Positions 1-7,800 of a stretch of DNA of 26,887 nt are shown in pieces. Origin of the DNA: JBQCHF01 sp051953655 (GTDB lineage Bacteria; Actinomycetota; Actinomycetes; Motilibacterales; Motilibacteraceae); contig JBQCIO010000085.1 in the NCBI GenBank assembly GCA_051953655.1, positions 1 through 26,887 of the forward strand, written 5' to 3'. A model generated the notes under the pieces. The model did no database searches, was not told the origin of the DNA, and saw only the letters and a program-made list of their open reading frames with translations. The translations under genes and the position numbers were made by a program. The stretch's first letter is position 1, and every line of letters begins with the position of its first letter.

Positions 1-1
1 G

Positions 2-808
2 GACAAGGCCCGCTCGGGAGCGAAAGCCGCCGAGCAGGACGCGCAGCTGGCGATGCGGGCGGCGTTGAAGCAGCACGGCGAAGGATCGGCCGAGCACGTC
101 ACGGCCCTGCAGGTGTGGCAGGCCGCGAAGGAGCACCGCAATCAGTTGGTCAAGAAGGGACTGTCCGCGTGTAGGTTCGAAGCCCTCACCGACCTGGCCG
201 AGCGCGGCACCCTCGCCACCCACGACGGCGCACCCCTCACCGCCAAGGACCGCGAACTCCTGCCCGTCGTCGTGCTCAGCGCCGAAACAGCCTTCGGGCT
301 CGCGGACGACCCCGGCGAGCTGCGTGGCTACGGCACCCTCCCCGCCCCCGTGCTGCGCGACCTGATGGCCGGGGCGAAGTCCTGGCTGGTCGCGGTCGTC
401 GATCGCGCCGGGCAGGCCCTGAGCGTCCAGCGGTACAAGCCCACCGCGGCGATCCGGGACTGGCTGATCGCCACCAAGCCCACCTGCGTCGCCCCCTGGT
501 GCGACTCCCCGGTCGAATGGGCCGAGGACGACCACCTCGAGGAATGGAAACCACCGCCCGACTCGAATGTTCCGAACAGCAAGCCGGCGGGTGGGCCGAC
601 CAGCACCGACAACCTGCACCCGGAGTGCAAGACCACCCACCAGCTGAAGACCGCCAAGCACCTCGACGTCGTCAGAGACGACGACGGCGGCCACCGGGTC
701 ATCACCCACTCCGGACACGAGTACCGCCGCGAGCCCCACCGACTCCTGCCCGAGATCGGGCACGGCTGGGGCACCACCGGAGACCCGGGCGAGCCGCCAC
801 CGTTCTGA
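2..808 (+). CDS. DUF222/HNH-type protein, 3' part (5' end outside window)
   Basis: The reading frame is open from the window edge to a TGA at 806-808, so this is the C-terminal ~268 residues of a longer protein. The end of the chain looks like the HNH nuclease-like tail of DUF222 (13E12-family) proteins: a PTAAIRDWLIA helix, then CVAPWC, an Asp-His pair (DDHLEEW), GGPTSTDNL and a final CKTTHQLK. In canonical members the last element is usually HHRLK; here the first His is Thr, so the metal site may be altered. DUF222 proteins are abundant in mycobacteria and Geodermatophilaceae and their function is unproven; nuclease activity is only inferred from the HNH fold. It converges on the CopD-like gene with only a 28-bp gap. 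The N-terminal half cannot be judged. Confidence 0.75.
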   Translation, partial: DKARSGAKAAEQDAQLAMRAALKQHGEGSAEHVTALQVWQAAKEHRNQLVKKGLSACRFEALTDLAERGTLATHDGAPLTAKDRELLPVVVLSAETAFGLADDPGELRGYGTLPAPVLRDLMAGAKSWLVAVVDRAGQALSVQRYKPTAAIRDWLIATKPTCVAPWCDSPVEWAEDDHLEEWKPPPDSNVPNSKPAGGPTSTDNLHPECKTTHQLKTAKHLDVVRDDDGGHRVITHSGHEYRREPHRLLPEIGHGWGTTGDPGEPPPF

Positions 809-836
809 TCCGACGAACTCGTCCGCCCGGTTCCGC

Positions 837-1286
837 CTACGACGTCGCCAGCGCGGTGGCCAGCACCACGATGACCAGGCTCCCGATGAGGCTGGCGATC
901 GCGAAGCCGCGGGCGAGCTCACGCCGGCCGGTCCCGTTGGCCCAGCCGTGCGCACCGGCAGCGGCCATCACCAGGGCGAAGGCGAGCAGCTTGGCGGCCA
1001 GGGTGCGGCCGTAGCCGGGCTCGGCCAGCGAGGGGATCGTGACCCCGTGGTGCCAGGCGAGCAGCACGCCGGTGCCGACCTGCACCGGCAGGAACAGCGT
1101 CACGGTGAACTGGCCGAACCGACGACCGACGCCGGTCATGACCGTGCGCATCTCGGGGCCGGCCAGGCGCACCCGCACCACGGGCATGAGCACCGCGGTG
1201 AGGGTGAGCTGGCCGCCGACCCACACCATGGCGGAGACGACATGCGTGAAGCGGATGAGCGACCAGAGGCCGATCACTGCTGTCAC
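837..1286 (-). CDS. small CopD-like four-helix membrane protein
   Basis: A 149-aa protein with about four hydrophobic helices (roughly residues 5-30, 50-75, 85-110, 122-147). The N-terminal RFTHVVSAMVWVGGQ stretch, with a His inside helix 1 followed by WVGG, resembles the CopD/YozB-like membrane family linked to copper handling or haem/quinone chemistry. It is the last gene of a three-gene minus-strand operon. Its GTG start overlaps the nirK stop as GTGA (1286-1283), which fixes the start and implies translational coupling, with a GGGAAG Shine-Dalgarno-like run just upstream. A role in copper delivery to, or electron transfer with, the copper nitrite reductase is plausible from position only; no substrate can be read from the sequence. 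A second in-frame GTG at 1277 is a less likely start. Confidence 0.7.
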   Translation of the reverse strand: MTAVIGLWSLIRFTHVVSAMVWVGGQLTLTAVLMPVVRVRLAGPEMRTVMTGVGRRFGQFTVTLFLPVQVGTGVLLAWHHGVTIPSLAEPGYGRTLAAKLLAFALVMAAAGAHGWANGTGRRELARGFAIASLIGSLVIVVLATALATS

Positions 1287-4024
1287 CGCTTCCCGGCGGC
1301 AGACACGACCAGCATCCCGCGCGCCCCGTTCTCGGCCTTGCGCATGTCGTGGTCGACGAGCGCGTAGTGCCCGGCCTCGCCGAACGTCGCCTCCGCGAAC
1401 CCGCCCTGGGCCACCGAGAGGTCGAGCACCTGAGCCGCGCCCTTCTCCGGCCCCGGCCGCAGCAGGTAGGCGCCTTCCTTGTAGACGGTGTCGAACTGCG
1501 CGCCGACGACGTGGAACGCGGTCCCGTCGTCCGGCCCGGCGGCGACCACCCAGAACCGCACCCGGTCCCCCACCTGCGCGGTGAGCGGGGCGTGGACGTA
1601 CTGGTCCGGGTAGCCGTTGAAGACGGCGGTGTCCCAGGCGTCCGCGCGCAGCTTGGCCGGGTCGGCCGTGCCACCCGGCGCCCCGAGGTACTGCTCCCCG
1701 GACACCAGCACGTACTCGCGATCCACCGCGGGCAGCCCGGGCGGGTCGATGACCACGGCGCCGTACATGCCGTTGGCGATGTGCTGGCTCATCGGCATCG
1801 CGCTGCAGTGGTAGAGCCACGCGCCGGCGTGGGTGGCGGTGAACCGGTAGACCAGCGACTGCCCCGGCTCCAGCACCCGCATCGGGACGTCCGGCGACAC
1901 CGAGCCGGCGTGGAAGTCGACGCCGTGCGGCATGGTGCCGCGGTTCACCAGCGTCACCTCGAAGACATCGCCGACGCGCCCGCGCAGCACCGGCCCCGGC
2001 ACCGTGCCGCCGAAGGTCCACACCTGCTGGCGCACCCCGGGTGCGACCTCCTTCTCGGTCTCGACCACCGGCAGCGTGATCTTGTGCACGGTGCCCGCCG
2101 GAGCAGGGACCAGCCGTGCGTCCCACGGCTGCCAGCCCGCGCCCGGCTGCCCGTGCACGTCCAGGGCCGCGGCTGCCCCGGCGGCCGGCGAGGTCGAGGT
2201 GGTCGGCGCCGCGGACGGCTGCGCCACGACGACGTCGAAGGTCATGCCCATGGCTCGGTGACCCGGCACCGAGCACCAGCCGTTCAGGCTCTTGGTCACG
2301 ACGCCGAGGTCGAGCTCCTGCGTCTGCCCGGTCCTCAGGCGCTGCGTCCCGGGGCCGCCGGGGAAGACCAGGTCGTGGCGCATCGCGTCCCTGTTGGTGA
2401 CCACCAGCGTGACCCGTGTCCCCGACGCCACGGTGATGCTCGAGGGCCGGATGTCCATGCCGACCAGCTGCACGTCGACCCGCTGGGTGCCGGACAGCAC
2501 CGCCGGAGCACTCACCTTCTCCGACGTCGCGTCGGAGGGCGTCGAGGGTCGGCTGCCGGAGAGGGCGACGCTCACCGGCAGCGCGACCATGACCAGCCCC
2601 AGCACCAGCCCGACGACGAGCGGGGTGCGCGAGCCGGCACCGGGCCGACCGGCAGCGGGAGGCGCAGCAGGCGGAGCGGCCGCCTGGCGCCGGCCCACGT
2701 CGGGCACCTGCACCGACGGGCGCAGCGTCGGCACCAGCAGCGACTCGGCCAGCGCGAGGAACCACAGCGCGGAGGCGAGCACCAGCACCCAGCCGGTCCA
2801 GCGCCACACCCCGGGCAGCGGCACGAGGGTGAGCAGCAGACCGCCGTCGAGCAGCGCGAGCCGCCACGGCCAGGCGACGGCCAGCCGCTCGATCGCGGCC
2901 CGCACCGCGAACGGGCCGCCACCGAGGACCACGGGGAGCAGGTAGGTCAGAGCACCCAACAGCACCTGACCGACGAAGCCGGCCAGCAGCGGGGGCACCA
3001 GCGCGTCGAGGCGCTCGGCGTAGGTCGCACCGTCCGGAGAGACGACGACGAGCACGGCGTCGGCGAGCACGCCGAACAGCAGCCAGGCGCACGACGCGGC
3101 GAGCATCCACGCAGCCCCCTCGCCCCACCGCTTGCGGTCGCTGCGCGCCTTCTGCCGGGCGGTGCGCACGACCGGCACCAGCGCGGCGGCCACACCCGCG
3201 GCGTAGACGACCAGCCCGGCCGCGGCGACGGGCCGCACGTCGAGCGCGAAGGCGAGCACCGCCACGGAGAGGCCGGCCACCGTGGGCACCAGGGTGCGAC
3301 GGGCCCACGCCATCGCGTCCGCCGCGATCCGGGTGCGCAGCACGGTCGGCCACAGGGTGAACAGGGTGCCCAGCACGGTGAGCCCCACCCAGCCGAGCAG
3401 GTTCGCGTGCACGTGCGCGGCGTGCAGCGCCTCGTGCCGGGCGTCGGGCAGGTCCTGCACCGCGAGCTCGCGCCCCAGGACCAGGCCGGGCAGCAGCGCC
3501 AGCGCGCCCGCGACGTAGAAGCGCACGGTGCCGGCGAACCGGTTCTGCAGGGCCCGCCGGCCCAGGCGGACCAGCTCGACCGCGTGCTCGCTCACCACGA
3601 GCAGGAGCAGCACGGTGCCGGCGGTGGTGAGGACGGTCCAGCCCGCCGACACCCCGACCAGCACGGAGACGACGCCAGCGTTGAGCACGAGGATCCGCGC
3701 CCCCGAGCGGCGCGTCGACGGCGACGGCGCCCGCAGCAGGGCCACGGCGAAGTGCTCGCCCCAGGTGACGATCGCGTTGGTGGCGGCGCCGAGCAGCAGC
3801 AGGTGGACCGCCAGCCACCGGGGCACCGGCAGCGCGTCCCGCGCCGCGACGGCAGCCACCGTGGCCAGCAGGTAGGCGAGCACGAGCACGTTGGCCCGCA
3901 CGTGCCAGGAACCCTGGCCCCGCGCTGGACGCGCCGTCGTCGACGACGGCTCGTCCGGCGGCCTGCTGCCGATGGTCAGGGTGCGCCGCTCCCCCTCGCC
4001 GGCCCCCGACGTCCGCTCGCTCAC
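1283..4024 (-). CDS. nirK: membrane-fused copper nitrite reductase (NirK-type multicopper oxidase)
   Basis: A 913-aa protein in three parts. Residues ~43-490 hold about 12-13 hydrophobic helices with intramembrane histidines, including a HAAHVHANLLGW segment (201-212) like haem-copper-oxidase-related membrane proteins. Residues ~515-600 form an extra cupredoxin with likely type 1 ligands H550, C584, H589 and M592 or M594. Residues ~645-910 are the two-cupredoxin NirK core. Its type 1 ligands are H700, C740, H748 and M753; its type 2 ligands are H705, H739 and, by alignment to known NirKs, H892. D703 and H838 match the catalytic Asp and His. All key residues are present, so it should reduce nitrite to NO, probably as a trimer outside the membrane. 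Its GTG start overlaps the upstream stop as GTGA (4024-4021). It is much larger than the usual 340-380-aa NirK. The laccase-like alternative is less likely because the type 1 Met and the NirK active-site Asp/His are kept. Confidence 0.88.
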   Translation of the reverse strand: MSERTSGAGEGERRTLTIGSRPPDEPSSTTARPARGQGSWHVRANVLVLAYLLATVAAVAARDALPVPRWLAVHLLLLGAATNAIVTWGEHFAVALLRAPSPSTRRSGARILVLNAGVVSVLVGVSAGWTVLTTAGTVLLLLVVSEHAVELVRLGRRALQNRFAGTVRFYVAGALALLPGLVLGRELAVQDLPDARHEALHAAHVHANLLGWVGLTVLGTLFTLWPTVLRTRIAADAMAWARRTLVPTVAGLSVAVLAFALDVRPVAAAGLVVYAAGVAAALVPVVRTARQKARSDRKRWGEGAAWMLAASCAWLLFGVLADAVLVVVSPDGATYAERLDALVPPLLAGFVGQVLLGALTYLLPVVLGGGPFAVRAAIERLAVAWPWRLALLDGGLLLTLVPLPGVWRWTGWVLVLASALWFLALAESLLVPTLRPSVQVPDVGRRQAAAPPAAPPAAGRPGAGSRTPLVVGLVLGLVMVALPVSVALSGSRPSTPSDATSEKVSAPAVLSGTQRVDVQLVGMDIRPSSITVASGTRVTLVVTNRDAMRHDLVFPGGPGTQRLRTGQTQELDLGVVTKSLNGWCSVPGHRAMGMTFDVVVAQPSAAPTTSTSPAAGAAAALDVHGQPGAGWQPWDARLVPAPAGTVHKITLPVVETEKEVAPGVRQQVWTFGGTVPGPVLRGRVGDVFEVTLVNRGTMPHGVDFHAGSVSPDVPMRVLEPGQSLVYRFTATHAGAWLYHCSAMPMSQHIANGMYGAVVIDPPGLPAVDREYVLVSGEQYLGAPGGTADPAKLRADAWDTAVFNGYPDQYVHAPLTAQVGDRVRFWVVAAGPDDGTAFHVVGAQFDTVYKEGAYLLRPGPEKGAAQVLDLSVAQGGFAEATFGEAGHYALVDHDMRKAENGARGMLVVSAAGKR

Positions 4025-4539
4025 GCCGTCCGCCCGTTCACCGCGGCCGGCTCGGGCCGCTCGGGGACCAGCCGCCCGGTCACCAGCTCCAGGCCGATGC
4101 GCAGGACGAGGTTGCGGTCCCCGCCCACCCACATGGGCAGCTGCGGCTGCAGCCGGGCCAGCTCGGCCGGGTCGCTGACCCGGCTGGTCCGGCCGGTGAC
4201 CACGACGCTCCAGCCGCTGCGGACGCTCGGCTCGAGCTCGTCGACCTCGAAGGCGACCACCGTGTCCAGCGCGTGCCGGGCCACCCGCGAGTCCTCGCTC
4301 GTGCGCACGACGATCGACTCGTCGTCGAGCAGGTAGGCGATCGGGACCACGGCGGGCAGGCCGGCGGCCGAGAACACCAGCCGGCCGACGTCGTGCCCGG
4401 CCAGCAGGCGCAGGCACAGGGGCCGCGGCAGCTCGAGCAGGCCCTCGCCGTCGGCCAGCGCCGGTGCCGAGCGGGCCGCGCGCCCCTTCCCGTCCCGGTG
4501 TGCCGGTGCACGGTGTCCAGGTGCACTGCCGCCTGTCAT
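4021..4539 (-). CDS. PNPOx-like split-barrel (flavin/haem/F420-binding family) protein
   Basis: A 172-aa soluble protein. From about residue 37 it matches the pyridoxamine-5'-phosphate-oxidase-like split barrel: LLAGHDVGRLVFSAAGLPAVVPIAYLLDDESIVVRT, then RVARHALDTVVAFEVDEL and GWSVVVTGRTSRVSDPAE. Members bind FMN, F420 or haem; the cofactor here cannot be told. The first ~30 residues are polar and probably disordered. It is the first gene of the PNPOx-nirK-copD operon, and its stop overlaps the nirK start. ATG 4539 is preceded by GAGG with 7-nt spacing. Related split-barrel genes are known DosR-regulon members in mycobacteria (for example Rv0080), which fits the DosR-like boxes in the spacer upstream. 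A role in NO or nitro-compound reduction would be a guess. Confidence 0.8.
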   Translation of the reverse strand: MTGGSAPGHRAPAHRDGKGRAARSAPALADGEGLLELPRPLCLRLLAGHDVGRLVFSAAGLPAVVPIAYLLDDESIVVRTSEDSRVARHALDTVVAFEVDELEPSVRSGWSVVVTGRTSRVSDPAELARLQPQLPMWVGGDRNLVLRIGLELVTGRLVPERPEPAAVNGRTA

Positions 4540-4676
4540 GAGGAGACCTCGCGTCCGACGTGCTGTTGGGCAGGATCAGGTGTTCACGGTCAGGGCCGTC
4601 CGGGTCGCCGGGCGGGCCATCGGAACGACGCTAGGTGGCGGGAAGGTCACTACCGGGGGAACGAGGTCCCGCACCG

Positions 4677-4696
4677 GGCGGGCCTTTGGTCCCGAA
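4677..4696. promoter_or_regulatory. DosR/DevR-like box A (best match)
   Basis: The 20-mer matches the mycobacterial DosR consensus TTSGGGACTWWAGTCCCSAA at 16 of 20 positions by hand alignment. The right half (GTCCCGAA) is exact. Mismatches are the first two bases, position 7 and position 12. It lies 138 bp upstream of the PNPOx start and 144 bp upstream of narG. DosR-type regulators activate hypoxia/NO genes; whether this organism has one cannot be seen here. Confidence 0.5.
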
Positions 4697-4726
4697 TCCG
4701 GCCCGGCCGTGGTGCAGCACGCACAG

Positions 4727-4746
4727 GTCGGGACCAGCGGCCCCCG
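4727..4746. promoter_or_regulatory. DosR-like box B (weak)
   Basis: Matches the DosR consensus at 13 of 20 positions, with an intact TCGGGAC left half and a degenerate right half. Its centre is 50 bp from box A. On its own it would not be called in such GC-rich DNA; it is listed because of its spacing to the other two. Confidence 0.25.
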
Positions 4747-4749
4747 CTC

Positions 4750-4769
4750 CACGGGACCTAGGACCCGGA
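4750..4769. promoter_or_regulatory. DosR-like box C
   Basis: Matches the DosR consensus at 14 of 20 positions, with GGGAC and CCCG half-sites around a CCTAGG centre. It is centred 23 bp (about two helical turns) from box B and ends 70 bp before the narG start codon, a plausible activator position. Confidence 0.3.
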
Positions 4770-4792
4770 AGGGGTGACGCAGCGTGGGTGAG

Positions 4793-4815
4793 GGTTGCGG
4801 CAGCGGTACGCAACC
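4793..4815 (+). promoter_or_regulatory. hairpin in the narG 5' leader
   Basis: GGTTGCG at 4793-4799 pairs with CGCAACC at 4809-4815 around a 9-nt loop. It ends 14 nt before the AGGAG Shine-Dalgarno at 4830-4834. It could be a leader structure or an operator dyad; there is no further support. Confidence 0.3.
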
Positions 4816-4839
4816 GCGACACCACCCTCAGGAGCAGCT

Positions 4840-7800
4840 GTGAGCGACGAGCCCCGACCGGCCCATCGAACGTCCGCGCAGACCCCGCGCACCGACACCG
4901 TCCCCGGCACCGCTCCCCTGCTGGCCGCCCGCCGCTTCTTCACCGGCGAGACCGTGGGCGACTCCGGCCGCACGCTGCACCAGGTGGACCCCTCGGCGTG
5001 GGACCGCTTCTACCGGGACCGCTGGAGCCACGACAAGGTCGTCCGCTCCACCCATGGGGTGAACTGCACCGGCTCGTGCTCCTGGCAGGTGTTCGTCAAG
5101 GACGGCCTCATCACCTGGGAGCACCAGGCCACCGACTACCCCTCGATCGGCCCGGACAGCCCCGAGTACGAGCCGCGCGGCTGCCCCCGTGGCGCCAGCT
5201 TCTCCTGGTACACCTACTCCCCCGCCCGGGTCCGCTACCCCTACGTGCGCGGGGTCCTGCTCGAGGCCTACCGCGAGGCGCGCGCCCGGCTGGGCGACCC
5301 GGTGGCCGCCTGGGCCTCGATCGTCGACGACCCCGACCTGGCCCGCACCTACAAGCGGGCGCGCGGCAAGGGCGGCCTGGTCCGCGCCAGCTGGGCCGAG
5401 GCCACCGAGATCATCGCCGCCGCCCAGGTGCACACCATCAAGAGCTACGGCCCCGACCGGGTGGTCGGCTTCTCCCCCATCCCGGCCATGAGCATGGCCA
5501 GCTTCGCCGCCGGCACCCGCTACCACTCGCTCATCGGCGGCACCCTGCTGTCCTTCTACGACTGGTACGCCGACCTGCCCGTGGCCAGCCCGCAGGTGTG
5601 GGGCGACCAGACCGACGTGCCCGAGTCGGCCGACTGGTGGAACTCCAAGTACCTGGTGATGTGGGGCTCCAACATCCCGGTCACCCGCACGCCGGACGCG
5701 CACTTCCTCACCGAGTCCCGCTACAACGGCACCAAGGTCGTGGCGGTCAGCCCGGACTACGCCGACAACGTGAAGTTCGCCGACGACTGGATGGCCCCGC
5801 ACCCGGGCACCGACGCCGCCCTCGCCATGGCGATGGGGCACGTCGTGCTCACCGAGTTCTTCCGCGACCGCCAGGTCCCCTACTTCCAGGACTACGTCCG
5901 CAAGTACACCGACCTGCCGTTCCTGGTCACCCTCACCCGCCGCGGCGACGCGCACGTCCCCGGCAAGTTCCTCACCGCGGCCGACCTCGACCCGGCCGAG
6001 TTCTCCGGCGTCCTGTCGGAGGCGGGGGCTGACGACGCCGAGTTCAAGACGCTGCTGGTGGACAGCCGCGACGGCTCGCTGGTGGCGCCCGACGGCACGC
6101 TCGGCCACCGGTGGAACGAGGCCGGCAAGGGCCGCTGGAACCTCGACCTCGGCGACGTCGTCCCGGCGCTCTCGCTGCTCGACGACGGCGGCTCTTCGGC
6201 CGGGAGTGCGCTGCACAGCGTGGAGGTCGACCTGCCCCGCTTCGACGAGGGCGGCACCGAGGGCGGCAGCAGCATCCGTCGCGGCGTCCCGGTGCGCCGC
6301 GTGGGCGAGCACCTGGTCACCACCGTCTTCGACCTGCTCATGGCCCAGTACGGCGTCGCGCGCCCCGGTCTGCCGGGCAGCTGGCCGACCGGCTACGACG
6401 ACGCCGCGCACCCCTACACCCCGGCCTGGGCCGAGGAGGTGACCAGCGTCCCGGCCGAGCTCTCCGCGCGCATCGGCCGCGAGTTCGCGCGCAACGCCGA
6501 GCGCTCCAAGGGCCGGTCGATGATCGCCATGGGTGCCGGGACCAACCACTGGTTCCACTCCGACACGATCTACCGCGCCTTCATCGCGCTGGTCACGCTG
6601 ACCGGCTGTCAGGGGGTCAACGGCGGCGGCTGGGCCCACTACGTCGGGCAGGAGAAGGCGCGCCCGCTCACCGGGCAGCAGCACATGTCCTTCGCCTTCG
6701 ACTGGAACCGCCCCATGCGCCACATGGCCGGCACCGCGTTCTGGTACCTGGCCACCGACCAGTGGCGCTACGAGGGCTTCGGCGCGGACGAGCTGGCCAG
6801 CCCGCTGGGCGAGAACCGCTTCGCCGGGATGTCCTTCGCCGACTGCAACGCCCAGGCCTCCCGGATGGGCTGGCTGCCCAGCCACCCCACCTTCGACCGC
6901 AACCCCCTCGACCTCGCCGACGAGGCCGCGGCGGCCGGACGCCCGGTGGCCGAGCACGTGGTCGACGAGCTGCGCGAGGGGCGGCTCGGCTTCGCCGCCG
7001 AGGACCCCGACAGCCCGGCCAACTTCCCGCGCGTGCTCACCGTGTGGCGGGCCAACCTGCTCGGCTCCTCGGGCAAGGGCAACGAGTACTTCCTCCGCCA
7101 CCTGCTCGGCACCGACGCCGCGGTCCGCTCCGCGGAGACGCCGGCGCACCTGCGCCCGCGCGACCTGACCTGGCGCGAGGAGGCCCCCGAGGGCAAGCTC
7201 GACCTGCTGGTCACCATGGACTTCCGGATGACCTCCACCGGCCTGTTCGCCGACGTCGTCCTGCCGGCCGCCACCTGGTACGAGAAGCACGACATCTCCA
7301 CGACGGACATGCATCCGTTCGTGCACGCCTTCACCCCGGCCATCAACCCGCCCTGGCAGACCAAGTCGGACCACGACACCTTCCTGGCCATCGCCGACCG
7401 GTTCAGCGAGCTGGCCGCCACGCACCTGGGCACTCGCAAGGACGTGCTCGCGGTGCCGCTGGCGCACGACACCCCGGACGAGCTGGCGCAGCCGCACGGT
7501 GTGGTGCGCGACTGGGCGCGCGGGGAGTGCGAGCCGGTGCCGGGCCGCACCATGCCCAAGCTGGTGGTGGTCGAGCGCGACTTCGGCGCGGTGGCGGACA
7601 AGATGCGCACCGTCGGCCCGCTCATGGACACCCTGGGGGCCACCACCAAGGGCGTCACCGTGCACCCGGACCGCGAGGTCGAGTACCTCAAGCACCAGAA
7701 CGGCGTGGCGACGTCGGGCGTCGGGGCGGGCCGTCCGCTGGTCGACACCGCGGCCAAGATGTGCGAGGCGATCCTCGCCTTCTCCGGCACCACCAACGGC

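Larger units (their letters stand above)
4540..4839. promoter_or_regulatory. divergent promoter region between the nirK and narGHJI operons
   Basis: This 300-bp spacer separates the PNPOx ATG (4539, minus) from the narG GTG (4840, plus), so both operons must start transcription inside it. It holds three DosR-like boxes (separate entries) and a 7-bp-stem hairpin in the narG leader. For the minus strand, a TAGCGT hexamer (plus 4628-4633) fits a TANNNT -10 element, placing the best box about 50-60 bp upstream of that start, but no good -35 accompanies it. No convincing -10 was found for narG. No FNR-type TTGAT-N4-ATCAA site was seen. Confidence 0.6.

Noticed and set aside
1349..4336. Long plus-strand open frame opposite nirK (995 aa).
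   Set aside because: Antisense to a gene with all NirK copper ligands; composition is Arg/Gln/His-rich with no motif.
4795..4839. Upstream TTG start for narG.
   Set aside because: It is inside the leader hairpin and lacks a ribosome-binding site; GTG 4840 has AGGAG at 5-nt spacing.
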